Shown here in pieces: positions 53,893-64,000 of a DNA stretch of 64,000 nucleotides. A program made the position numbers and the translations under genes. The notes below the pieces were generated by a model that did not search any database, was not told the DNA's origin, and worked only from the letters and a program-made list of their open reading frames with translations. The DNA is from Allolobophora icterica (lineage: Eukaryota > Annelida > Clitellata > Crassiclitellata > Lumbricidae): the NCBI GenBank assembly GCA_963556255.1, contig OY744616.1, positions 33,391,116 to 33,455,115 of the forward strand, written 5' to 3'. Within the stretch, counting starts at the first letter, position 1, and each line of letters opens with the position of its first letter.

Positions 53893-54189
53893 GTGAGTCT
53901 TCTGGTGTTGTTTATTTTCTTCTCGATTTTGCTGTTACCTTCGTGACTTACTCACTCTCAGTGGATGAAGTTTCTGTAAGCCTCAGATGGCCAGTGGTCG
54001 TGTAATACAAGGAAATTTAACTTGCCAGATTATATCCTAAAATTGCAATAAGTATACTTGAAGAAGCAGGCCTAGTCAGGAGGATGAAAATGCTCTTTCA
54101 GCCTCGTGACGACTAATTCAAGTCACAGCTAGTCTATGCGACTTGATTTCAGCGATTTGCGTACGGGTGCGAATGGCAAAATCTCGACA

Positions 54190-55313
54190 AAATGTGTACG
54201 TACGCAAAAACTAAATCACTGACTATATTCCTGCTTTATCGCAATCCGTCCTTTTGGCAGGGGAGGAGACACCACCTAGACCGGTCACCTGCGGTGCTCC
54301 ACAGGGATCAGTGCTTGGCCCTCTCCTTTTTGTACTATATATATACGGCCGATGTGGAGAAAATCATAGAAGCGCATGGCCTCCTCCACCACTGCTATGC
54401 GGACGATACACAGCTTTACTTTTTCTGTGAGCCATCACTAACGACTGAGCTGAAGCAGAGAGTGCTGCTGTGTGTTGAACGCATTTCAAAGTGGATGGCG
54501 TCAAACCGTCTCAAACTAAATCAAACGAAGTCTGAGTTTCTATGGTGCACCACTCTCCGGCGTCGCAATCTACTTGACGGCAGTACATTTACGCTTGGTG
54601 ATGCACATGTTCCACCAGCTGACACCATCCGCCACCTTGGAGTCCACTTCGACAGCTGTATGACCATGGCAACCCATGTGAGTCAACTAGTTCGAGGCTG
54701 TTTTTACCAACTGCGGCGTATAAAAACCATACGCAGATTAATTCCAACCTCAACCGCCGTCATCTTGGTAAACAGCTTCATTGTCTCCAGGGTTGACTAC
54801 TGCAACAGCCTACTGGCGGGTCTGCCGACCTGTCAGCTAGAGCGGATACAGTCGGTACTTAATTGTGCTGCCCGTCTAATCTATGGCCGGACACCATCCG
54901 ATCATGTCACCGACCTCCTGCGTGACAACCTACACTTGCTGCGTATTCGTCAGAGAATTACCTACAAGCTGTGCTTGATAACATACAAATCACTGAATCA
55001 CCTCATGCCAGATTACATCACTGACTTCTGTATTTGGGTAGCAGACAACCAGAATAGGTGTCGGCTACGATCCTCTTCAAAAAATCTGCTACAAGTTCCA
55101 AGTTCTTCTACGAGGTTTGGCGACTGTTCCTTCTCTGTCTCTGGACCAACTGCATGGAACAGTCTTCCTGACCACGTGAAGAATACGTCATCTCTGGAGA
55201 CATTCAAATCACAGCTCAAAACCTATCTCTTCAAACAATCATACGACTGTCATTGAACTTATGTACAGTGCCCTTTCCTTCGGCCTCGGCTGTGCTACGG
55301 CGCTATACAAATC

Positions 55314-55369
<56 letters not shown>

Positions 55370-55376
55370 ATTATTA

Positions 55377-55461
<85 letters not shown>
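54190..55461 (+). mobile_element. LINE with RT core (CR1/L2 type) and long TTA tail
   Basis: APQGSVLGPLLF near 54285, then HCYADDTQLYFF (active-site YADD at about residue 70 of the ORF), MASNRLKLNQTKSEFLW, IRHLGVHFDSCMTMATHV, IVSRVDYCNSLLAGLP, LNCAARLIYGRTPSDHVTDL, WNSLPDHVKN and LKTYLFKQ. One frameshift lies between GAPQG and the YADD part near 54335. The tail is about 48 TTA units (55316-55461). It sits where the kinase core exons were lost. Confidence 0.9.
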
Positions 55462-55884
55462 CAAATTCATGTAGTATTAAAACTTTTTGAAATGTAAGTG
55501 TTAGTGTTGTTAGTATTTTATTTCTTCATAACAGTTAACAAATTTTAGCCAGCAAATATGATGTTTAACAAAAATATTTAGTTGCCTACGGTAAAATAAA
55601 TGTCTAATAGAATATAGATGACTTTAGTTAATTAACTTTTGTGAGGGGGAGGAAGAGAAGCTTAGTTGTACGTACGCATGTGGGAGGGTCAACAAAATGT
55701 ATGAGGTGAAACAGGGGGGAAAGGGGTGTGAAAATGTAATTTTATGCGTACGTAATATATGGATTGCTGGATCAGTTTCACGTCTTGGTCGAAATTTTCA
55801 AAGAGACCAAGTGAAGAGTGGGAATGAGGTGCTACAATAGGATATGTTTACGAGTCATGAATGATGTAAGCATAGTTGAAGAAG

Positions 55885-56575
55885 GAAATTAGGATAAGAC
55901 AATGGAAGAATTCAGTTTCAAGGTTTGATGTTTCAGGAGAAAGTGCCAGAACAAGAACGCATTATCCAAAAATTAAGATAAGACAATGGAAAGGTTTTGT
56001 TTTAAGTTTTGATGTTTCAGGATTTTTAAGTTTTGATGTTTCAGGAGAAAGTGCCAGAACATGATCCAAAAATTAGGATAAGACAATAGAAGAGTTCTAA
56101 GTTTTGATGTTTCAAGAGAAAGTGCTAGAACATGATCAAAAATTAGGATAAGACACTGGAAGAGTTTAGTTTTAAGTTTTGATGTTTCAGAAGAAAGTGC
56201 CAGAAGATGATCAAAAAATTAGGATAAGACAATGGAAGAGTTTAGTTTTAAGTTTTGATGTTTCAGAAGAAAGTGCCAGAAGATGATCCAAAAATTAGGA
56301 TAAGACAATGGAAGAGTTTAGTTTTAAGTTTTGGGGTTTCAGGAGAAAGTGCCAGAACAAGAACGCATTATCTAAAAATTAGGATAAGACAATGTAAGAG
56401 TTTAGTTATCCAAAAATTAGGATAAGACAATGGAAGAGTTTTGATTTAAGCTTTGATGTTTCAAGAGAAAGTGCCAGAACATGATCCAAAAATTATGATA
56501 CGACAATTGAAGACTAATTTAGTTTTAAGTTTTGATGTTTCAGGAGAAAGTACCAGAACATGAACGTATTATCAA
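55885..56575. repeat. Minisatellite, unit about 75 bp, unit B only
   Basis: About nine copies of attaggataagacaatggaa, gttttaagttttgatgtttc and gaaagtgccagaacatgatc in order. Unit A has one copy (19997-20055). Confidence 0.85.
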
Positions 56576-56854
56576 AAAATTTGAAAATGAAAGATTCTGT
56601 CGAAAGTCTTTTTGGGAGTTAATGCAGCTTAGGCTAAGAATGGTTTCAGCTTTAGGAAGATAAAGTAGACTTAACTAGATTATGGAAATGGTAAAGATGC
56701 GAGGAAGAACGAGTAGATCGGAGTTGTAGGATAGTGACAAATTAAATTAAAACGGTTAAGATAGAGCTGAATTTTCTACACGATCTAAATATTTTGCACT
56801 CTTTATCAATGTTGTGTTCTGATGTTTATACTTTAATGTGTGTGTTACCTGCAG

Positions 56855-56905
56855 CGGATCAGATTAACTTCAGCTCTATGACGATGCCGCGTGAGAAAGA
56901 TTATC
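56855..56905 (+). pseudogene. Remnant of the last kinase exon of gene B
   Basis: The last third of gene A exon 16 survives (SMTM/LYDDAA-region bases with TGA in the same place) and the 3' flank continues to align (for example caacaattgtgtca). About 160 nt covering the acceptor and the CW...RPTF part are missing: intron sequence ending tgtgtgtt runs straight into exon sequence starting acctgcagcggatc. Confidence 0.75.
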
Positions 56906-57149
56906 GAAGAATTAGTGCAACATTTGTAGGCCAAAAACTTGCAACAATTGTGTCACCAAACCTATTATTAGCGTCGATATTGTTACTCTATTATAATCAT
57001 TAATAAAACATTTAAGCAATTATTTTTAGTACCAATCTGTATCAATATTTTACTCAGAATTAGTACCTAACCAAACTGTGTAACTAGTTTACTTAGAGGT
57101 GATGCCACTTTATAAGACTAATGCTTACAGTTGTATTAGGCTACTTCCT

Positions 57150-57505
57150 TCTGGTTTTCAAGTCCCAGCTAGGGCTTGCCCCTAAATACCTCTGACCTTA
57201 TGCGGCAACCTCTCTCTGCAACTTCTGCTCGTCCTTTGCGCTCTACTGGCCGTCTTGATCTCTTTGTCCCTCGTACTAGGACCACTCTGGCCCAACGTCG
57301 AGCTTTTGCTGTGATGGTTCCTCTGCCTGGAATGGTCTTCCCCATCCATTACGAACTAAACTCATGATGGGAATCTCCCCGGCATCTACTCGCTCGCTCA
57401 AGACTTCTGTTTCCACGGGGCTCCTGCACTGAGGGCGCCTCTGAATAGTTTATACTGCGAGAGGCGCCTTATAAATTACTAGATACGATACGATACGATA
57501 TTACC
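57150..57505 (+). mobile_element. LINE C-terminal relic with GATAC tail
   Basis: Frame reads PLSATSARPLRSTGRLDLFV, PRTRTTLAQRRAFAVM and ends with gcgcctctgaatagt, gaggcgccttataaatt and ACGAT units (57482-57502). In the 3' flank of unit B only. Confidence 0.7.
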
Positions 57506-58147
57506 AGTCTATAAAGGTAGTTGATTAACATTTTTTAGTAATCAGTAGAACTAATTCATTCGCATATTTTACTTATCTGTGTGACTAATTGTAGACATAA
57601 CTACTTCAGCGTCGCGATGTAAAAATGAAACTGCAAATTTAAATCAATTGCCGAATAAACTTTTCGCTTTAGGTCTATTAAGTTATCCTCATGTAAATAG
57701 ACTTTGTAACAAGTTACACTAATTTCATTGAGTGACGAGTCTCTTATATGTCAAAGTCTTAAGATAGCTTGATCTATTTACGCTATCCTAGATGTAGACC
57801 TATCTTTGTGACCATCAACCACAGAGAGGTTTTACGACTAACGGGTCAATCACAAGCGTTAATTGTGTCTCGTGTAGGACCCGCAGTTGTTACTCTTCTA
57901 GTTTTGTTCTCGAAAAGGAACTGGAAATGAACAGAACTAAAAATTAGAGTTCACTTATTTACCCTATTGGGCTGTTAGCTTTCCGGCAAAGAAAGCTTGG
58001 CTTGCTATTGTCTTTGTAACAAATGACGTTTCTGAAGTTTTACAAACGACTATAGATTTTCATGTAAATAGTTTAGCACTTGCAGACATGCTGCTAATAA
58101 TAGTTCTCAGTTTCTCCAATAGTGTTTTTAGAAACGTTACGGTTAGT

Positions 58148-58430
58148 CCATAGAGTAGTGGTAACATCACTGGCGTGAAGACCAAGCGATAGCGGGATCG
58201 CTTCCCGCAACCCTCTCAAAAAGGTCCACTCAACCTATTTTCATTCGCGAGATGGCGCGTTGTTAAAAATGAGATGTAGGATGTGATGGGCGCCTTGCAT
58301 GGCTGCCGTGTACAGTTAAATTCGACTCCTGTAATAACTTGTGATCATCCGTTCATACTGATTTGTAGTCATACTACGTTATTGTCAGTTTGAAGATATT
58401 AAACGAAAATATTTTAAAAAAATATTATGA
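58148..58430 (+). mobile_element. tRNA-derived SINE-like insertion
   Basis: Interrupts sequence that is continuous in unit A (gttacagttagt|tatgaaactcataatt at 22850-22870). It starts tagagtagtggtaacatcac, has a box-B-like gggatcgcttcccgc and the gcgccttgcatggctgcc body also found at 4668. Confidence 0.65.
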
Positions 58431-58769
58431 AACTCATAATTAGTTGATGTACTATCGCTTAATTACATTAATTTTAAATGTTATTTTGCACAACGGTCTC
58501 TTGTAGACTTACACTACATATAGCAGTCTCAGTTGTCGGTGCTGCCTCGGCATACATCAAGGCGGTTTGTCTTCCAGTCTCAAGTCAACTGGGTCGGCAA
58601 TAGTTGCGCTCTTCTAGCTGTGGAGATATGCAGGTGCCCGGCTTTCGCACTTCAACTCGAGCATATCATGTCTTCTGATATATACAAATTGCAAAGCGCC
58701 GCTCACAGCATAAACTCGGCGTGACGGCCCCGACAGAAAAGTCTTCAGGCAGCGGAGAGAAGAGGACGA

Positions 58770-59100
58770 GGTGTTAACCAAAATCTTACTACGGATTGAG
58801 AAGGAAGGTCATTCCAGAGAGTAGGGCCAAGGGGATGGCAAAGGCACGATGTTGAGCCTGGCAGTCCTATCCCGAGGAACGAGGAGATCAAGTCGATCAG
58901 CAAACCGAAGATAGCGGGAAGAAAGAGCAGAAAGAGGTTTGCGCATTAAGTCACAGAGGTACTTATGGGCAAGTCTGTTAGTCTTAGAGACAAGGAGGAG
59001 GTCCTTGTATTGGATGCGGGAAGCAACGGGAAGCCAGTGCAGAACGTTGGTCATGTAGTTTGTAATGTGGGATAAACAGAGATACTGCGACAGGACTTAA
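58770..59100 (-). mobile_element. LINE C-terminal relic
   Basis: Minus ORF 59054-58809 reads VLHWLPVASRIQYKDLLLVS, LMRKPLSALSSRYLRFADRL and DLLVPRDRTARL. Confidence 0.75.
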
Positions 59101-60239
59101 GAATAACGGTCAAATAGTCACAGGACTGGAAGGTGCTATTTAAGTTGAAAAACTGCTCAGTCCCCAGGTTGATAGATATAGAAATTCCTGAAAGGAGCAA
59201 CGATCAGTTTAACCATTCCTTCAGTTATTCCGTTTGCACATTGACCGAATAAAACATAATTTCGAAGATATTCACCCTAAGTATCTCAAGTTCGTCCATT
59301 CGTTCGCTAGACCACGACTATTGACGAGTCTTGAAAACACCACCTCACCTAGATCGCAAAATTATAACTACATTGCGATATAGATGAGGTGGTGTTAATT
59401 CAAATCGATGTTCAACACGTTATAATACGTAAAGTTTGAAGATAGCTGAGCATTTATCATAGTTAGCGTTTCATTGCATGCATAACCGGGTAATAAGCAT
59501 GCATTGGACCAATCTTCAAGTAGGCTACGTATTAGAGGTCTACATATAAGTCGTAGGTCCATAATAGAGTATTCACTGCTATCCTATTGAAATATAGTCA
59601 TCCTTAGCAGGTGTAGACCAATCTTTGAAGCCATCAACCATAGACCGATTCTACGACTGGCGGGTCCTTCACAAGCTTTATGGTTCGTGTAGGGCCCCTG
59701 TGGTAACTCTTCTAGTTTTCTGAACTTTGCTTGGTCTAGTATTGATATGTTATTGTTCTTAAAGACTTTACCATCATTAGGCAAGCGTTGACAGCGCTTT
59801 ATGATGTAATAAAGCCGCTCTACTAAGTATGTACTTAACTAACTAACCAATTAACTAAGATTTAGCGTAAAATCTGAACACGAAATATAATGTGCGACAT
59901 TCCGAATGCTCGAGCCACTGTATTTATTAAATTCATCTCGATTAGCGGGCCTGAGTTGAAGTGATAAACCACAACTAACAACTTAAAGGATAGCTAATGT
60001 GCAATAAATGTTTTCTACATTGACCTATCGCTAAAAAGTCGATGAGTCATAACTTTCTTTGGATGTACGCCTAATAAAGCTGACGCCTAACAAATCGTTC
60101 GAACGTGTGTTTCAGCAAAGAGCGAGTGATATATTTTAGTTCGCTAAAAACAACTGCCCAACAGGGACAGAATAATAATCGGGAGCAGAAGGATCGTACA
60201 AAGGACCGTATTATTGCCTGGCTTAAATAGGCTGTTTTG
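59101..60239. other. Flank duplicate, no gene recognised
   Basis: 59470-59720 aligns with 22350-22640 of unit A (ggtgtagaccaatctttga, gaagccatcaaccatagac), and 57780-57960 aligns with the same stretch: the 3' flank is present twice behind unit B. Confidence 0.5.
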
Positions 60240-60400
60240 GGATACTGTAGTGTATTGGTAGCAAGCATGATCAGGGATCATATGGTTGCGGGTTCGACTC
60301 CGCGTAACGATACTGAGCAAGGTGTTTGCACATACGTGACTCTGTCACAAAGCAATATAAACTGTCACAAAGCAGTTGAAGCTTTAATTTAATTTAACGG
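60240..60400 (+). mobile_element. tRNA-like SINE head
   Basis: attggtagcaagcatgatc resembles a D-arm with box A, and TGCGGGTTCGACTCCGCG forms a T-arm with box B. The acceptor stem does not close, so it is a SINE or tRNA pseudogene, not a tRNA gene. Confidence 0.5.
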
Positions 60401-60609
60401 AAAGTCCTGCGTCGCACTAGCTTCGTGTCCAGGACCTGACATTTCGTCCATTGCCGGCTCAAGGGATGAGTGAAGGTAGTGAGCGCCTCCCTCCCATGCG
60501 TCCCACAGAGGATATTGTAGCTTTATTTACGTAGATTTAAACGCCATCCGCTGTAATAGATTACTATGTATTCAGCTAATGTCACACTGCACTATCTCCT
60601 CATCAGGGC

Positions 60610-60722
60610 ATGCCATGGTATGGTATGGTATGGTATGGTATGGTATGGTATGGCATGGCATGGTATGGTATGGTATGGTATGGTATGGTATGGTATGGTA
60701 TGGTATGGTATGGTATGGTACC
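60610..60722. repeat. (ATGGT)n simple repeat
   Basis: About 22 five-base units; directly abuts a LINE-like 3' end (60735-60815), so it is probably that element's tail. Confidence 0.9.
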
Positions 60723-60818
60723 TGGGAGTATATAAAACGCCTCTCACAGTGCGAACTATTCAGAGGCGCTTTCAGCGTGTGAGCCTCTCGGTAACAGAAA
60801 AGACTTTAAACGATGAAC

Positions 60819-60963
<145 letters not shown>

Positions 60964-61062
60964 TACCATTTCTTTTTGTGGGGATAAGTGTAGAGGAAAT
61001 CTCAATGGACCGAGATGAACTCGTACTTAATGACCTCGAGGAACATTTGTACGTAGTAACCT

Positions 61063-61385
61063 TAAGAGATAGGGACCCACGGATCCTTGGTAAAGAGATA
61101 GGAACCCACGGATCCTTGGCTAAGAGATAGGGACCCACGGGTCCTTGGTTAAGAGATAGGGACCCAAAGATCTTTGGTTAAGAGATAAGATAGGGGCCCA
61201 TGGATTCTTGGTTAAGAGATAGGGACCCACGGAGCCTTGGTTAAGAGATAGGAACCCATGGATCCTTGGCTAAGAGATAGGGACCCACAGATACTTGGTT
61301 AAGAAATAGGGACCCATGGATCCTTGGTTAAGAGATAGGGACCCACAGATCCTTGGTTAAGAAATAGGGACCCACGGATCCTGAG
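61063..61385. repeat. 29-bp minisatellite
   Basis: About 11 copies of agggacccacggatccttgg plus ttaagagat, several with single-base changes. Confidence 0.9.
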
Positions 61386-61960
61386 GACTATATATGGAGC
61401 CTGAGAAGACAGACAAAAAAAGAAGGGGACACACAGAAGAGAGGGGAGAACTCGGAACTAGAGTCAGTTAGGAAGAGGGAAGTTAGAATACGAGTAGGGT
61501 ATTCGGTTTTGTTGGCAACCGTGGTTAAATGTAGATCCCTCGTATTTCGCGAGGTGAGGTGTTAGATAAGTTCGTACGTTCGTATCGATAGGGCGAAAGA
61601 CTGCCTAGCGATAGCCGGTATAGTGGATAGCTACAGATACCGAATTAAACTTTACGTTGTCGACAGCCTACGGAAGGCACATATTAACGATAAACTTTAC
61701 CTTCAATTCTGTTCACGTCGAGATTACGACAATAATTTACGTTGGGTTACTCTGTTCAATAAAAAAGAGTTTGTTGTTACGCCAGTTTTCTTTTCTTCCT
61801 AGATTTAGGGAATCGAATCCATAAGTTAAGTATATATAGGACAAGCGGAGAAACGGTCTATCCTGATAAGAAAACCCGTTCAAGCATCCGCAGACGAGCC
61901 AAAGTTAAAACCACTACCGCTACAGTACCTATGACTACCTATCACGATCGGAGATTGGAG
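61386..61960. other. Unclassified, LTR-like stretch
   Basis: A TATA-like tatatatgg at 61388 and an AATAAA-like ttcaataaaaaagagtttgt at 61755 lie about 370 bp apart. A solo LTR is possible but no terminal TG..CA repeat pair was found. Confidence 0.25.
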
Positions 61961-61969
61961 AAAACCTAT

Positions 61970-62530
61970 TTAAGGGCAATAAATGCTGCTCTCCTGGAAT
62001 ATAGTTCTTTTCAACAGATGTAGCATTAGCTTACAGAACTGTAGGCCTATGTTAAATGTTAACTGAACTTTCGTACTTTCGTGATCGCTCTTCTCTTAAA
62101 TAACAGTAAAGAATTTCACTGTAAGGAACAACTATGAATTTTAAAATATTGATATATGTTCGCTAGAGATTCAAAGATGTTTGTACATTTATTTTTCTTG
62201 CATATGGCATAAGTGCTTTCCCGTTAGCTCTCTGGAATTGGTTAACCGCTACATTGCTACCCTGTTCCAAATGAATGGCATTCCTGAAGTCTCACAAACA
62301 ACCATTTTCATGTTAAAGGTTTAGTATGTAAGTTTACATACCTTTTGCCAACAAAGCTTGGTACCTTAAGACAAGTTCTAGTTTATAATAAAACTGCTAT
62401 GAAATTATGGACTAGATATAATTTCTAAAGTATAAATAAATTGTATTTGCCCCATCAGTATCGTGCCTACTAAACTATAAAAAAATACCACTTTATCTCG
62501 TTTTTAAAGGCTTCTGTGAATGTGAATTTC
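61970..62530 (+). pseudogene. Displaced fragment resembling gene A intron 13 and start of exon 14
   Basis: Two stretches align in order with 18216-18970 of gene A: near 61978-62004 (gctctcctggaatatagt against gctactctcccggaatatagt, trimmed) and 62300-62525 (ggactagataTAAT region, then ctttatctcgtttttaaagg before the exon start GCTTCT). After the first bases of the exon the match is lost. It lies downstream of the C-terminal remnant, so it is out of order or belongs to a third partial copy. Confidence 0.55.
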
Positions 62531-62884
62531 GAAATGTAAGCAATTCGCCGAATGTTTGCTCCAGTGTTGATAATGTTAAAACCCGGATATAGACAATGAA
62601 ACAAACTACTTGAATCTTCCTCTTAGACAGTATTACTGTGATAAATTCACCCACAATTGTAGCCACTCAGTTTTGACTTGCAAGAGCCGGTTCACTGTTT
62701 GAATAAAGCATTTGCTGTCCTGCAAATTTCACTGACACGTAGGTCTTGCGTGTGAGGATGATAATGTAGGCCTAAGGCCCACGTGGTAGCTTCTGTTTAA
62801 AGACGCTGTGTATAACAAAGATGATTGGCGATTCCCTCCATGTGCACCTTTTTCCAATCTTGGGACTTGCTTGTATAGCCTGCA

Positions 62885-63897
62885 GTGTGATTCTGGTTAA
62901 CGTTAACGATAACGAAAATGTTCGTTAACGAACAAAAAAGATTTCGTTACGATAACTATAACTATAACTAAAAAATATCATTAACTATAACTGTAACTAT
63001 AACGAAAATAACACTAACGAAAATTCATCGTTATTTTCGTTAATGAAATAAACAGTAACGTGCAATAGGGCCTATCGATAACCATGAGAATGTGAAAATG
63101 CGCTACAATAGCCTATGTTCGCCCCTAATTTTTGATTTGTGAATTAACCCAGTAGTAGTGGCTCATTCATCAATATTTATAGATATCGATGGGCTCAATT
63201 TATTAAATGTAACTATTATGTAAACGTTTCTATACCGATTGTGACCCAAGTTGACTAGCGCAAATTCGCAAAATTAGTAGTCATATTAAAGACTGAGAAA
63301 CTGTTTTGATTTTAATTTTCTATGTTAAAAGGAATATTATAAAAAAAAGTTATCATCTTCATGTTTAAAATAGAAATGTTCATAATAAAAACCAAATTTA
63401 ATACACATTTAAAAGAAAACGAGATTGTATTTTTGAATGGAAAATAAAATTATTCATTAAATATCTGTTACAGATGTAGGGCCTTTAAGTATCAAATTCA
63501 AATCTGAATAACAACATTTTGTTTTTTCGGCAATTTCACTTTTTGTATTTGTTAGAGTCATAGAAATTTTCTGGGGTGGGGTAATTTTCTTTGACATAAT
63601 TTTGTTAGGGGTCCTTGAATGTTTGACACTTGTTGACAAGGGTGGAGATCAAAAACTGCCGAAAATTGTTTGACATTTAGTCGATGACCCCATATAGGGA
63701 CCAGGCGCAGCGCCATCGGGCCAGTTAATTTTTAACTATGTACCAACTAAATTTAACTAAAATAAAAGTCCATTAACTATAACTATAACTATAACTAAAA
63801 AATAATACTAACTATAACTGTAACTATAACTAAAATGAAAAACCATTAACTATAACTGTAACTATAACTAAAATAAAATCTGTAAGGAGAATCACAC
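62885..63897. mobile_element. Element with TAACTATAAC subterminal repeats (1013 bp)
   Basis: Short inverted ends GTGTGATTCT (62885-62894) and its inverse (63888-63897). Both ends hold dense taactataactataac or cgttaacgaa words (62895-63060 and 63770-63875); the middle is AT-rich. No transposase was recognised. Confidence 0.55.
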
Positions 63898-64000
63898 GGT
63901 GTATAGGGTTGAATGTAATCGCAGACGCATCTTCGTGGTTCTTAACATTGCAATGTAATGTTACACATTTGTATAGCGTTTTCAGAAACCTCCCATAAGC

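Noticed and set aside
60240..60330. tRNA gene
   Set aside because: D-arm and T-arm look like a tRNA but the acceptor stem does not pair and a SINE-like body follows.
61063..61385. Possible CRISPR-like array
   Set aside because: The 29-bp units are directly adjacent without unique spacers, and the DNA is eukaryotic; it is a minisatellite. The same applies to 23866-24262 and 55885-56575.

Overview
This window is eukaryotic genomic DNA, most likely from a marine deuterostome invertebrate (echinoderm or a close relative, inferred). It has spliced genes with GT-AG introns, many 3'-truncated-style LINE ends and tRNA-derived SINEs, hAT-like and Helitron-like transposons, long trinucleotide microsatellites, and a strong excess of the octamer TAGGCCTA. 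No operons, ribosome binding sites, CRISPR arrays or rRNA genes are present. The species is not proven by the sequence.

The only host genes I can support are two head-to-tail paralogous receptor genes on the + strand. Gene A (exons from 1816 to 21832; its 5' end lies upstream of the window) encodes a large ectodomain of unnamed type, a membrane segment and a receptor-tyrosine-kinase-like domain. All 16 visible exons join in phase and give 1034 residues plus a stop. The kinase domain looks dead: the catalytic-loop HRD is HRR, DFG is GFG, and the activation loop is short and has no tyrosine. Gene B (31917 to 53240) has its own signal peptide, cysteine-rich/EGF-like exons, the same ectodomain (28 differences in 249 residues in the largest exon, counted by eye) and the same membrane segment, but it stops with TAA shortly after the membrane. 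Its 13 coding exons also join in phase (788 codons including the stop). Behind it lie a frameshifted relic of the kinase N-lobe exon and a remnant of the C-terminal exon; the exons for the kinase core are gone from that place, and a LINE sits at the scar. A fragment resembling the intron and start of kinase exon 14 is found out of order near 62 kb.

Layout: 1-1.8 kb, retroelement-like relic and tandem repeat; 1.8-21.8 kb, gene A; 22-31 kb, 3' flank, minisatellite and LINE relics; 31.9-53.2 kb, gene B with very large 5' introns filled by LINEs, SINEs and DNA transposons (including a LINE/hAT/SINE nest at 35.8-38.2 kb and a LINE split by a TIR element at 41.6-43.8 kb); 53.6-57 kb, kinase relics of unit B; 57-64 kb, duplicated flank, minisatellites and a TAACTATAAC-rich element. 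Comparing the two units dates insertions: a Helitron-like element sits at the same intron position in both (older than the duplication), while several LINEs and hAT-like elements occur in only one.

Taken together, the locus may be a small family of catalytically silent receptors: one with a pseudokinase and one without any kinase, as in pseudokinase or decoy receptors. That function is inference; the exon structures and the residue losses are read directly from the sequence.
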